A DNA stretch of 64,000 nt from DATMER01 sp035556715. GTDB lineage: Bacteria > Acidobacteriota > Thermoanaerobaculia > Multivoradales > UBA5704. The notes under the pieces were generated by a model. It was not told the origin of the DNA and did no database searches. It saw only the letters and a program-made list of their open reading frames with translations. Of this stretch, positions 41,965-50,838 are shown piece by piece. The translations under genes and the position numbers were made by a program. Positions within the stretch are counted from its first letter, which is position 1; every line of letters starts with the position of its first letter. Location: positions 1-64,000 of the forward strand of contig DATMER010000142.1 in assembly GCA_035556715.1 (NCBI GenBank). Direction: 5' to 3'.

Positions 41965-44900
41965 TTAAGCATCCGGAATGAAGATGGTCCGCAGGCTGCC
42001 GTTGGCATTTACCACTACTCGTACACTTACGGTTTTCCCACCTATATTGACTGTTTGCTCGAAAATGCTCCGGCCACCAGAGGTGCTCACAAGATTGCTC
42101 TTATTTGCTGCGATTTGCTTCCCCATCTCTACCTGCTTCTCAAGCGTGAACGATTTGTCAAGTTTCTGGAATTCATCAAGGTGATGAGAAATGTGCTTCA
42201 TATTTCTCTTGCTTACGTCGGCAACAAGGCCAGCGGTCTCGTCAGCCCTTGCGGCTACGTCGTCCGCCCTGCCCGAGACTCTACTGAATAGCCTTCCAAG
42301 GCGCCCGGCAATGCCTACAATAACCAGATCCTCAGGCCCTGGTGCCAATAAGGACGCAATTGCGATCGTCCCCTTTGCGACCGTGGAATCGAATTCGGCT
42401 TGTGCGGCAGGATCATCGGGAAACATCAAAGGCATGAAGTTTTGATCCACTTGGCCGTCAGGATCGAGGCGGGTAACCGGGTTGTTACGGCTATAGTTGT
42501 ATCTATTCCAGGTCTGCGGTTGATTGAGTGCGGCAGACTGACCGGTATCTGCACTGAGAAATCTGCCTGTAAGCGGCGAGCAATGCCGAGCATGCATATA
42601 ATCCAGATCATCCCCCGCCCCTGCCAAACTCCCGAGGTCCCGCTCATGCCCGGTAAACTTCATCTGCTCGGCATCCTGGTTGAAAGCCGTGGCCTCCTCA
42701 CCGAAGGGATAGTAGACGTGGTAGGCGACGACTGCCCCGTTCTCTCCCGTGAAGTAGCCGTTGACATCGACGATCAGGTGAGCGGAACCAAAAGGCTGAC
42801 TGGCGAAGAATGAAAGGGCACCGTTGCCCAGTTTCAGGATTCCGTTGTTGCCCCGAGCCAGGGTTGCCTTATAGGAGATTGCCGAGGCGGTCGGCCGCGA
42901 CTCTCCGGCGGGAAAGGCAGTCATGTCGCCTTGCGTGGATGCATCGACCACGGTGATGTTGGCCGATACCGCGGAAGCGCCGCTTGGAATGCCGCAGATA
43001 CCGGCCATCTGCACGGTTCGGGTCTCACCGGCAGCGAGCGGCGCCGATTGATTGCGGCTGTCGAGCACCCGGCAGGGTGTCAGGGTGTGAAAGTCGCCTC
43101 CGGAGCCGGCGGCGGTCACGAGGCGTGGGGTGCCGAGATGATCGAGGTGGAAGTGCCTCGCTCCTTCCGTCGCGTGGCTGGAGGCCAGGAGCTGCGAGCC
43201 TCGATAGACGTAGTCCTTGAAGGTGCTCCAGGAGGTGTGGGCTTCGTATTCCCGGAGCACGCGGCCGTCGAGATCCCGCAGCGCCCAGAGCGAGCCCCCT
43301 CCTCCCAACCGGAAGGACCACAAGCGCTCGTCTCCGGCGGTGTAGAGGTAGCGCCAGTCCTCGGCTCCCGAGACCATCCTCGTCATCTGGTTGAACCGGT
43401 CGTACTCGTAGACGTTGCCGTTCCAGTTGGTGAGGTTGCCGGCGGAATCGTAGACCGTGCCGGTGCCGGAGAGACGGTTCGTCGAGGCGCTCGTCGGCGT
43501 CGAGCGGCCGCTCGTGCCTCCGATCGACTGGATGTTGCCGAAGGGGTCATAGGAATAGCTTTGCCACTTCTGCGTGCCGCCGCCGGTCGGGCCGTCTTGG
43601 ATCCTCCCTTCGATCAGACGGCTGACCCGGTCGTAGAGGAAGTACCCGTTGCCGGTCTTGATGACGTTGCCCGAGCCGTCGTAGGCGTAGGCTCCCGTGC
43701 TCCAGAGGGTCGCTCCGTTGAGCGCAGAGGAGATCGAAGAGGGTCTTCCCATCATGTTCGGATCGTTGGCCTGGGTGTCCACCACGCGGTTGGTGTGGGT
43801 CACCTGGTTGACCATCCCGTTGGGATGATAGCTGATCGCGCTCGCCCAGCCGGCCACCGAGGTGAGGAAACCGTTGGTGTAACCAGGGCTGACCGTGCGC
43901 GACACCGGGGTACAGCCGGCGAAGGCGCACTGGGGATAGCCGATCGATCCGGGATCGCCGAGAGCGTTCCACGTCCAGCTCTGGATGAAGGACTCCGAAG
44001 GCGTGCCGTTGAAGAGCATCTGCGTGGTGCGGCTCGAAGCCCTTCCCTGCCGGCCGCCGTAGGTGTAGCTCTCGGTGACCGCCACCGTGGCGTTGAACGG
44101 GGCGCCGACAGAGTTGTAACGCGTCGCTGACTGAAGCCGGCCGTTCGTCCTCACTCCGGCGGCGTTGGAGGTGCCGTAGGAAAAGGTTTTGAGCACCTGG
44201 CCGCCGTTGCCGGTCACTTGCGTCAACCTCTCGGCTCGGTCGTAGGTGAAAGTGAGGTTGTGCGGGCCGTCGGCCTTGTTTCGCGCGTGACCGCGGGCGT
44301 CGTAGTTGGAGTAGCTCACAACTCCATTGCCCGAAGCTCCCTTCTCGGGGTGCTGCTCGCTGGTGAGGAAGCCGCGGTTGTCGTAGGTGAACCAGCGGTT
44401 CTGGGTTCCCGCCGAGGTCGACTGCTGGACCCGGCTCAGCCGGTTGCCCACGTCGTAGGAGTAGGTCGTAATTGTGTCCGTTCCGTTGGACTCGGCCTGC
44501 TCCTTGACTTGCAAGAGACGGCCCTGGCGATCGTAGATTTCCTGGGTCGTGGACAGCACCTCGTTGATCGTTCCTCCGGAGTGGCTGTTGCCCACCTTGG
44601 AGGTGCGGCTCACGTGCCTCACTCCCGAGTAGGTGAGGGTCACGTCGTGGGCCGACCCGTCGGGGGGACGAATCGTTCCGGGACGGCCGAACGGATCGTA
44701 GCCCAGGTACTGAGTCAGCTTTGCCGTGTTGCCCTGCTCGGAGACCGAGGTCTTCCAGTGCAGTGCGTTGTAGTTGGTCTGGCGGATCGAAAAGGTTCCG
44801 TCCGCCATCTTCGCCTGCTCCTGCCAGAGGCGACCGAAGGAGTCGTACTTGAGGAGCGACTCGGCCAGGGTAGTGTCTCCTCCGTTGGAGCTGCGCAGGA

Positions 44901-47067
44901 TCTGGACCTGCGCTGGATTGCTGGAATTCAGAGCGCGGGTGTAGACGTAATTGGTCCAGCCGTCATGCCCCGTCTCCGGCTTGATCCATACGAGCCGGCC
45001 CATGACGTCGTACTCGAAATTCGTGGTGATCCGGGAGGTATCGCGGCTCGTTCTGACAAGGCCCGTGCCGGGGTCGATGTCCGTGTCCAGGCTCTTGAAG
45101 GAGAGCGCCACACCCGCGGCATCGAAATATTGCGACGAGCTGCGGACCCCATACTGCCAAACGTGATCGATCCGGTACTGGTTGGCCGGCAACGCCAGGT
45201 TGCAGAGCTCGCCCGTGCCAAGGGCCTGCACGTCGCCGCCATAGGAGTCCTCCCGGATGACGTTGCCGGAAGAGTGGGTGAAGACCGACACCACGTCATT
45301 CGTCCCTCGCGTGCTCCCGGTCTTGAGCGTGCGGGTCCGCTGCAGCGCTCCGGTGTTGGCGTCGAAACAATACTCGGTCTTCGCGGTCGAGCCCCCCTCC
45401 GTCCGTGTCTGATCGCTGTAGGTGCCCAGGACCCAGGCTGCATTGATCGGTAGCTGCGAGAAGCTGCCGGGATAAGTCCCCCGCGCCGGGTTGTAGTTGG
45501 TGAATTGCGTGGCGTCGTTGCCCGCCTCGAAACCGCCCGACAGCACCGTCTGGCGATAGTGCCCCAGGCCGTCGAAATTCGAATGGCCGGTCGCCTCCCA
45601 GCTCCCGTCGTCGTAGTTGGTGCGTGTGGACGAGACCCGGCGGTTGCGGTCCATGTTGAGCTGGAATTCGGCAAGAAGAGCAGAGTCCCGTTCGTAGGTC
45701 ACGTAGCTGCTGCGCTCGAGCACGCAATTCACGGCTCCGGCGTCACAATCATAGGTCCTGGTCGAGAGAAACCGCGTGCCGCCGTCGGTCACGAAGCGGG
45801 TGAAGGGCAGGCCGTAGTCGAACTGGCTCCAGCCGCCGGACTCGTCGAGGGCCACGGAGAAGAAGCTCTCGGTCTTGTCCCCCAGGGGAGTGATTACAGT
45901 GCGGACCGCCTCCCGGGCCAGGTTGAACGGGCCCGGCACCGGGTTGAGCGAGGGCGTGTAGGTCCAGGTGCCGGCGACCGTGCCGGCGGAATCCTTCAGG
46001 GTGCGGCTGGTGACCCCGTGCGAGGCGTTGCGCCAGGGCTTCTCCTCCGTCTCGACCGGAAAGTTGTAACCGCCATAGCCCCACTCCACCCGGCCGAGCA
46101 ACGGGGTCGTGACCGCCTTGAGCACTCCCGGCAGGCGGCAGCCAGCCGACTGGTCCAGATGGTAGTCCGTGGTCGGCATGGACCAGCTCGAGCCGTCCGG
46201 CAAAGACACCGAGGTCAGCAGCGGAACGATCACGTTTCCCGTCTGCGGATCGTTGTCAGGGCAGGCCCGCGGGATGGTCACCTGCGTGTAGCCGAAGCTG
46301 TATGTTGCGGTCGGGCCGTTGAAGGCGGTCAGCACCACGCTGCCGACCACCCGGTTGTACCAGCTCGCCGTGACGTAGTTGACCGTCTGGGTGCGGCCGT
46401 GCTGGTCCTGGATCTTCCAGGATTTGAGCTCCCCGGTGTTGATGTCGTGGACGTAGATGACATTCGCCCAGTTGCCGTGGCGGTCATCGATCCGTGACAG
46501 GCGCCAGTCCCATTGTCCAAAGGACGTGAATGTCTGAGTCGTGCCGTTGGGAAAATCCACCGCTTTTTCGGCGGAGCTCACGCTGCGGAAACGCAGATAG
46601 CTGTTGTCCCGGCTGTACTTGACCGTGCTCACCGCGGCCTCGCCCTCGTGGAGCGTGTCGTAGAGGGTGTGCTCGGCGCCATCCGCACCGATGTAGATCC
46701 AGAAATTGGAGTCGTTGGCCGGGTCGGTCGGTTCCATCAGCTCGCCGAGCGACAGGCGCCAGCCCATGCCCGCATTGGAGCGCCGGTTGGGGAGCGACTG
46801 AGTCTGCTCCGAGACCGACTGCTGGTAGTCCCAGGCTTTGCTGTTGTAGACCAGGGCCAGGCCGTAGGAGAGCCCTCCTCCCACCGGGTATGACCCGCCG
46901 ATCGGGATCGTGAGGACCAGGTTGCCGTTGAACAGGTTGACCGTGTCGAAATCCCCGAGGTGGAAGGCCTTCTCGGCCTGGAAGCCCCGCTCCTGGGAGG
47001 GAAAGGTGTCGGCCAGGAGAGGGACGGGAAGGAAAGCCAGCATCAGGACCGGAGCCAGTCTCCTCAC
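41965..47067 (-). CDS. RHS/YD-repeat polymorphic toxin with embedded surface domain
   Basis: 1700 residues from GTG 47067. Signal peptide about 1-19, then long YD repeats (for example YDSFGRLWQEQA). The RHS core ends at ARHCSPLTGRFLSADTG, followed by a variable tip of about 150 residues ending GGKTVSVRVVVNANGSLRTIF. A domain of about 115 residues (TPCRVLDSRNQ ... LIVDVNGYF, about 1322-1440) is inserted between LDHLGTPRLVT and YYPFGEE, which are normally adjacent. The tip is the likely toxin (nuclease-like, unassigned). It is preceded by a small secreted-protein gene and followed by the immunity gene. Confidence 0.88.
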   Translation of the reverse strand: MRRLAPVLMLAFLPVPLLADTFPSQERGFQAEKAFHLGDFDTVNLFNGNLVLTIPIGGSYPVGGGLSYGLALVYNSKAWDYQQSVSEQTQSLPNRRSNAGMGWRLSLGELMEPTDPANDSNFWIYIGADGAEHTLYDTLHEGEAAVSTVKYSRDNSYLRFRSVSSAEKAVDFPNGTTQTFTSFGQWDWRLSRIDDRHGNWANVIYVHDINTGELKSWKIQDQHGRTQTVNYVTASWYNRVVGSVVLTAFNGPTATYSFGYTQVTIPRACPDNDPQTGNVIVPLLTSVSLPDGSSWSMPTTDYHLDQSAGCRLPGVLKAVTTPLLGRVEWGYGGYNFPVETEEKPWRNASHGVTSRTLKDSAGTVAGTWTYTPSLNPVPGPFNLAREAVRTVITPLGDKTESFFSVALDESGGWSQFDYGLPFTRFVTDGGTRFLSTRTYDCDAGAVNCVLERSSYVTYERDSALLAEFQLNMDRNRRVSSTRTNYDDGSWEATGHSNFDGLGHYRQTVLSGGFEAGNDATQFTNYNPARGTYPGSFSQLPINAAWVLGTYSDQTRTEGGSTAKTEYCFDANTGALQRTRTLKTGSTRGTNDVVSVFTHSSGNVIREDSYGGDVQALGTGELCNLALPANQYRIDHVWQYGVRSSSQYFDAAGVALSFKSLDTDIDPGTGLVRTSRDTSRITTNFEYDVMGRLVWIKPETGHDGWTNYVYTRALNSSNPAQVQILRSSNGGDTTLAESLLKYDSFGRLWQEQAKMADGTFSIRQTNYNALHWKTSVSEQGNTAKLTQYLGYDPFGRPGTIRPPDGSAHDVTLTYSGVRHVSRTSKVGNSHSGGTINEVLSTTQEIYDRQGRLLQVKEQAESNGTDTITTYSYDVGNRLSRVQQSTSAGTQNRWFTYDNRGFLTSEQHPEKGASGNGVVSYSNYDARGHARNKADGPHNLTFTYDRAERLTQVTGNGGQVLKTFSYGTSNAAGVRTNGRLQSATRYNSVGAPFNATVAVTESYTYGGRQGRASSRTTQMLFNGTPSESFIQSWTWNALGDPGSIGYPQCAFAGCTPVSRTVSPGYTNGFLTSVAGWASAISYHPNGMVNQVTHTNRVVDTQANDPNMMGRPSSISSALNGATLWSTGAYAYDGSGNVIKTGNGYFLYDRVSRLIEGRIQDGPTGGGTQKWQSYSYDPFGNIQSIGGTSGRSTPTSASTNRLSGTGTVYDSAGNLTNWNGNVYEYDRFNQMTRMVSGAEDWRYLYTAGDERLWSFRLGGGGSLWALRDLDGRVLREYEAHTSWSTFKDYVYRGSQLLASSHATEGARHFHLDHLGTPRLVTAAGSGGDFHTLTPCRVLDSRNQSAPLAAGETRTVQMAGICGIPSGASAVSANITVVDASTQGDMTAFPAGESRPTASAISYKATLARGNNGILKLGNGALSFFASQPFGSAHLIVDVNGYFTGENGAVVAYHVYYPFGEEATAFNQDAEQMKFTGHERDLGSLAGAGDDLDYMHARHCSPLTGRFLSADTGQSAALNQPQTWNRYNYSRNNPVTRLDPDGQVDQNFMPLMFPDDPAAQAEFDSTVAKGTIAIASLLAPGPEDLVIVGIAGRLGRLFSRVSGRADDVAARADETAGLVADVSKRNMKHISHHLDEFQKLDKSFTLEKQVEMGKQIAANKSNLVSTSGGRSIFEQTVNIGGKTVSVRVVVNANGSLRTIFIPDA

Positions 47068-47068
47068 A

Positions 47069-47710
47069 TCATTCTCCGATCCGCACCGAGGTGGACTCCA
47101 TGCGCTCGGGATCGATGATCAGGAGCACGTCCCTGGACGAGAAGCGCTCGGGCGGCGCTCCCGCTTCCTGGAGCGGGGCGAGGCTGGCGAGATCTGCCGC
47201 CAGCTTGCCATCCGGCTCGCCGTCTACATCCGACTCCCCGCCGTCGCCGACCCGGAGCTGCCAGGCGCCCACCCCGGGGCGGACCAGGAGGAGGTAGACG
47301 AAGCGGCGCTCCAGGTCCAGACGATCGAGAGACGCAGGGATCGTCCAGCCTGCCAGGTCCATCTTCAGATTGGGGAAGCCTTCCGGGGTCGCCACGGCGG
47401 TCTCTCCGGTCGCCAGGTCCACCGCGAACCAGATCGAGCGCAGCGGCACCTCTTGGCCCAGCTCCAAGCGGACCGTGCCGTCTCCGTCCTCATCCGTCCC
47501 AATCTCGTAGCGAGGGACCACGGTCGTCGACCGGCGCGAGATTTCGCGGGCGACGCTGAACCAGACCACCTGCCCCTTGGGCGTGATGCCGCGTGCCACG
47601 ACGGCTTCGGGCTCGAACGAGACTTCGGGCTCGAACGAGACCTCCGGCGAGGCGGCATTGGCTAGGGGAACGGCGAGCAGAGCGAGGCAGACGGCGATCT
47701 GGGCTCTCAT
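47069..47710 (-). CDS. Secreted hypothetical protein upstream of RHS
   Basis: 213 residues from ATG 47710 behind GGAGGAACG. The signal peptide spans about 1-20. An 18-bp direct repeat gives PEVSFEPEVSFEPE at the mature N-terminus. The rest is beta-rich and contains acidic loops (GTDEDGDGTVRLE, GGESDVDGEPDG) that could bind calcium. It ends 2 bp before the RHS start, so the two are almost certainly cotranscribed. It may help export or display the RHS protein, but no family is recognised. Confidence 0.65.
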   Translation of the reverse strand: MRAQIAVCLALLAVPLANAASPEVSFEPEVSFEPEAVVARGITPKGQVVWFSVAREISRRSTTVVPRYEIGTDEDGDGTVRLELGQEVPLRSIWFAVDLATGETAVATPEGFPNLKMDLAGWTIPASLDRLDLERRFVYLLLVRPGVGAWQLRVGDGGESDVDGEPDGKLAADLASLAPLQEAGAPPERFSSRDVLLIIDPERMESTSVRIGE

Positions 47711-47738
47711 GCGTTCCTCCAAAGAGGGTAAGCCGCAC

Positions 47739-47768
47739 TGTATACGAATACGCTGGTGCCTTTGTCCA
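47739..47768 (-). promoter_or_regulatory. Candidate promoter of the RHS operon
   Basis: Read on the minus strand, TGGACA (47768-47763) and TATACA (47744-47739) are separated by 18 bp, each matching the sigma-70 consensus at 5 of 6 positions. The ATG at 47710 lies 28 bp downstream with GGAGG in between. A GGGAGGGG/CCCCTCCC hairpin lies just upstream (about 47785-47805). Confidence 0.55.
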
Positions 47769-47819
47769 GCGGTCGCCCCCGCCCGGGAGGGGTCGAGCCC
47801 CTCCCCTACAAAAATGCAG

Positions 47820-47963
47820 TCGGTGCCCTTCCGGATGCATTCGGGAGGGCTCCGAGTCGATTCGGAGACACTCCGAACGCATTCAGAGCCTCTCCGAGTG
47901 AAGCCGGAGCCCTCCGGATGGACCCGGAATGGCTCCGAATGGGCTCGGAGCCTCTTCGGATGG
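47820..47963 (+). repeat. 20-bp-period tandem array, left part (split by the transposon)
   Basis: About seven units of 20-21 bp with consensus close to AGCCTCTCCGAATGGATTCGG. The unit contains complementary halves TCCGAAT and ATTCGGA. The array stops at the transposon end and continues in phase at 51351. It fills the gap upstream of the RHS operon. Confidence 0.85.
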
Positions 47964-47972
47964 GGTAGTGGC

Positions 47973-48836
47973 TCAATTTGACCCCGCCTGAAATTCTAAA
48001 AGACCGATGAGGTCCTCAACGCTCCACCGATGGGCGCTCACCCCTGCCGCCATGGCCGGGGTGACACCCTTGCCCAGGCTCATGTGAACCCGGCAAAAGT
48101 TGTAGTGGAAGAAGTGAAGCGAGACCGCCGCAGCGTGGTTCTCGACCTTCTTGGAGAAGCCGTTGGTAAGCCGCGTGAACCGCCGCATGCTCATCCGCAT
48201 GGTGAGGTTCTGGCGCTCCACGTAAGAGGTCGAGACGTGCTTCCGGTCGGGGTTGCCGCAGACAAGCCGCTTCTCAGCTCCCGTGCAGACTGCCGGGCTG
48301 TAGCGCGTCTCGGGACCGCTCGGCGCAGCGGCGTAGATCTTGTTCAGCTGCGCGAAGTCGATGTCTCCTCCGAACGCGTCCTCTACCGCGCTCAAGTAAG
48401 GCTTGAGCCCGTCCGTGGTCAACTGGACGCGGTTCGCGAGCCGTCCCGCGAGGTCCTGCATCAGCTCGGTAGCGGAGCCGATGTCACGCGAGCCTACGAG
48501 CCAGGAGGGGACCAGCTTCGTATCCGCGTCGATCGCGCAGAAGGTCCACACGTCGCCGTAGCCGAAGACGCCCTTCTTGTCCGCAGGCACGTTCTTCGCC
48601 TTGGCGTAGCAGAAAGCCCAGATCTCATCGACCTGTAGCCGCCTGCAGGGCAGGTTCCGCAGGTGCTCGTCCGAGTAGGCCGCGCACACCGTGGCGAGGT
48701 CCAGGAGCAGCTTCGTGACCGTGTTCCGCGCCACGCCGGTCATGCGGGAGGTAGCACGGATCGAGTTGCCCTCCACCAGGGCAGCGACGACGGCGGAGCG
48801 GTCGGAAGCGCTGAGGACGTTTGCCATACTGAGCAT
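47973..48836 (-). CDS. IS1-family transposase (DDE type)
   Basis: 287 residues from ATG 48836 (another ATG at 48827). The N-terminal helix-turn-helix is NSIRATSRMTGVARNTVTKL. The catalytic domain shows RLQVDEIWAF (first Asp), AIDADTKLVPSWLVG, LTTDGLKPY (second Asp) and SYVERQNLTMRM (Glu), in the order of single-frame IS1-group enzymes. Unlike classical IS1 no programmed frameshift is needed. The TGA lies within the terminal repeat. Nothing suggests inactivation. Confidence 0.93.
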   Translation of the reverse strand: MLSMANVLSASDRSAVVAALVEGNSIRATSRMTGVARNTVTKLLLDLATVCAAYSDEHLRNLPCRRLQVDEIWAFCYAKAKNVPADKKGVFGYGDVWTFCAIDADTKLVPSWLVGSRDIGSATELMQDLAGRLANRVQLTTDGLKPYLSAVEDAFGGDIDFAQLNKIYAAAPSGPETRYSPAVCTGAEKRLVCGNPDRKHVSTSYVERQNLTMRMSMRRFTRLTNGFSKKVENHAAAVSLHFFHYNFCRVHMSLGKGVTPAMAAGVSAHRWSVEDLIGLLEFQAGSN

Positions 48837-48874
48837 TATGCTTGAGCGGGTAGGAATAGTCAAGCCCAAAAAGA

Positions 48875-48900
48875 AAGGCCCCGTCGTTTGACGGGGCCTT
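48875..48900 (-). terminator. Intrinsic terminator between cargo and transposase
   Basis: AAGGCCCCGTC (48875-48885) and GACGGGGCCTT (48890-48900) form a perfect 11-bp stem with a 4-base loop. Read on the minus strand it is followed by TTTCTTTTTG. It should end cargo transcription before the transposase gene. Confidence 0.85.
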
Positions 48901-48940
48901 CAGCATTCATTCTCGTATCTCTTTAAGGCTGGCTGGCGCT

Positions 48941-49150
48941 TTAATTGCTGCACTTAGCTGCGAGCGCGACTTGCCTAGCTCTCAATCGCTTCCGCGCCGT
49001 TTCTGGGCTCGCGGGCTCGCTTGCGGACAGGCTTCTCCGGTGCGGTCCCCGGTTCGGCGTTTCCGTCGTCAGTCGGCGTAGCGTCTCCTGGCTTTCCTCC
49101 CGCATGCGTTCCAGGGCCGCCAAGGCTTCCTCGGTGTTCAGTCTTGCCAT
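48941..49150 (-). CDS. Small helical protein overlapping the end of the proteinase gene
   Basis: 69 residues from ATG 49150, preceded by GGAGAGGAAG. It lies in a different frame over the last 176 bp of the proteinase gene and extends 34 bp beyond it. The sequence ARLNTEEALAALERMREESQ is a regular amphipathic helix, and the end is basic (ETARKRLRARQVALAAK). The overlapped part of the proteinase is low-complexity, which eases dual coding. It may still be a chance frame. Confidence 0.45.
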   Translation of the reverse strand: MARLNTEEALAALERMREESQETLRRLTTETPNRGPHRRSLSASEPASPETARKRLRARQVALAAKCSN

Positions 49151-50036
49151 CGGTGGCTTCCTCTCCTGGCGTCTCGCCAAGTAGCGAGCGCACGTCGAAA
49201 GTGATGATATCAGCGTTCGGTTCCCACACGCAACCCAACGTCTCCTCCAAGAACGCTACGACTTCCAACTCGTCCTCGGTCGGTTCCGAGACGTTGCGGA
49301 ACAGTTCTGCGGCTTCCGTCTCATCAATGATGAATGCGTGAGAAGGGTACTTATTGATGAGATCGTTAAGGGCGCCCTCTTTCAAGTTCTTCTCTCCCAA
49401 CCTCTGACCGTAAGCCTTGGCTATAGACATCATCCTTTGCACTTCGCTCAACTTGTGCGGGTCAATCTGCGCCGTCAGGGGATTGAACAGCCCCGTTACC
49501 AACTGGCTGGCGACCTCGCAAGCCGTCTTTGTTGAGATCGTCCCTCCACTCTTCTGGATCGTCTGAAGCATGTAGGTCTCAAACGTGTTGAACGCGTAGC
49601 CTGTTACAAGCGCGAAAGTCTGAAGGGTATCCAATCCCGAGCTAAGTCCGACCAATTCATCTTTCTTGAAGAGTTGGACATCCAACGGACCTAGCTCGCC
49701 AAGAGGGCCGAAGGCAATCTCGTCGGCGCTTATAGCTATCAAGGTTCCAGCGCTCTTGCAGGGGCCAATCACCAGCAGTCGAATGTGCTCGTAAATCTTC
49801 TGGAGGTATCGCGCCAGACGATAGGCCGCATGCGCGTCACCGCCGAATGTAGTCATGATTACCGTGACTTTTGAGGCAGGTGCGACCAAGGTCCGCGTTG
49901 CCACCGTTGTGATAAATTGAAGGACCTCGTTATAATAGATCGGCCCGCTGAAAAGAAACATATCTGCGCCAATATCTTCGGTACAGGCGCGAACTGCTTT
50001 CACCAGGCGTGCGGCTTTTTTCTTTTCTTCGGTCAT
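48975..50036 (-). CDS. SDH-type serine proteinase (ClpP/crotonase fold), transposon cargo
   Basis: 353 residues from ATG 50036, which overlaps the upstream stop as ATGA. The core matches the serine dehydrogenase proteinase family: MTTFGGDAHAAYRLARYLQ, then GPCKSAGTLIAISADEIAFG with the nucleophilic Ser in KSAGT, and GPLGELGPLDVQ with the Asp region. No membrane helix is seen. About 70 C-terminal residues are disordered and Gly/Pro-rich. In this element it is cargo, and its substrate is unknown. Confidence 0.85.
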   Translation of the reverse strand: MTEEKKKAARLVKAVRACTEDIGADMFLFSGPIYYNEVLQFITTVATRTLVAPASKVTVIMTTFGGDAHAAYRLARYLQKIYEHIRLLVIGPCKSAGTLIAISADEIAFGPLGELGPLDVQLFKKDELVGLSSGLDTLQTFALVTGYAFNTFETYMLQTIQKSGGTISTKTACEVASQLVTGLFNPLTAQIDPHKLSEVQRMMSIAKAYGQRLGEKNLKEGALNDLINKYPSHAFIIDETEAAELFRNVSEPTEDELEVVAFLEETLGCVWEPNADIITFDVRSLLGETPGEEATDGKTEHRGSLGGPGTHAGGKPGDATPTDDGNAEPGTAPEKPVRKRAREPRNGAEAIES

Positions 50037-50305
50037 GGTTTGCGATCCCCTGATTCCTTCTGCCATCGCTTCTTTGCGGCCAACGAAGCTATAGCGCTCC
50101 TCTGCTCCGGCGAGAGCTTCGCTGCGCGGGCCTTTCCACCCTTCATGCCACCCTTTCGACCAAGAAGCACGGCAGCAGCCCTCACGGGGTCTTCTGGCTC
50201 CGGCTCCGGCTCGGGGAGCGCTGTTCCCGTCAACTCGGCTACGACCTGATGAGCCAGGGTGTTGAAGTCTCGGGGCCTCTTGGGCTTGCTTGAGCGGTTC
50301 TGCAT
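50033..50305 (-). CDS. Small basic nucleic-acid-binding-like protein (cargo)
   Basis: 90 residues from ATG 50305. A Pro/Glu linker (LPEPEPEPEDP) is followed by LLGRKGGMKGGKARAAKLSP, a glycine/lysine motif found in small proteins labelled RNA-binding or histone-like. It is coupled to the proteinase gene by ATGA, so the two probably act together. Confidence 0.65.
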   Translation of the reverse strand: MQNRSSKPKRPRDFNTLAHQVVAELTGTALPEPEPEPEDPVRAAAVLLGRKGGMKGGKARAAKLSPEQRSAIASLAAKKRWQKESGDRKP

Positions 50306-50388
50306 GGCGCTAGGGTAACACGGCCGGCCCGGGAATTTCTTCCCAGGATACAACAGAGGCGATCCCGTAAAGGACCGCCTCTTGAATC

Positions 50389-50835
50389 TTAGGCTTGCTC
50401 GGAGACGTGACGCTCTACGGTAGCGGTTCCGCCATGCTCATCCCGGGCGAAGATCGGGGCGAGCTCGGCGGCTAGGGCTTGGCACTGGCGTAGGGAGCGG
50501 AGAGTGGCGACGATCCGCCCGGCTGGCAGATGTACCAGGGTGAAGCGCTGGCAGGCGCGCACTCCCGGCCCGCCAGCCGTTCCCCTGAAGACTCCGAACG
50601 GGTGAGACACCATGCCGCGTAAAGGGACCTCCTGGTCGTCCAGGACGGCGCGGAACGTGCCACGGTGCCACGCAAGCGGGATCGGCCTGCCGGCCCGCCT
50701 ACGCCCTTCGAGGTAGGCATCCAGGGCGCGCCCTGCCCACGATCCGACAGAGGCGAAGCCTTCCCCCTCTGCCGCCTGCTTCCAGCGGACAGATTGCGCC
50801 ATGGTGGCGCGGACGGTGAACGAAGCGACCTTCAA
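50389..50835 (-). CDS. Hypothetical cargo protein
   Basis: 148 residues. The N-terminus FTVRATMAQSVRWKQAAEGE resembles a ribbon-helix-helix or CopG-like start (AYLEGRRRAGR follows), suggesting DNA binding, while the C-terminal part (RFTLVHLPAGRIVATLRSL) is strand-like. It starts 3 bp after the first cargo gene. I know no characterised family. Confidence 0.55.
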   Translation of the reverse strand: MKVASFTVRATMAQSVRWKQAAEGEGFASVGSWAGRALDAYLEGRRRAGRPIPLAWHRGTFRAVLDDQEVPLRGMVSHPFGVFRGTAGGPGVRACQRFTLVHLPAGRIVATLRSLRQCQALAAELAPIFARDEHGGTATVERHVSEQA

Positions 50836-50838
50836 AGA

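Noticed and set aside
42931..44130. 399-codon plus-strand frame inside the RHS gene
   Set aside because: It mirrors the RHS codon pattern and encodes low-complexity Val/Gly/Arg sequence without a ribosome site.
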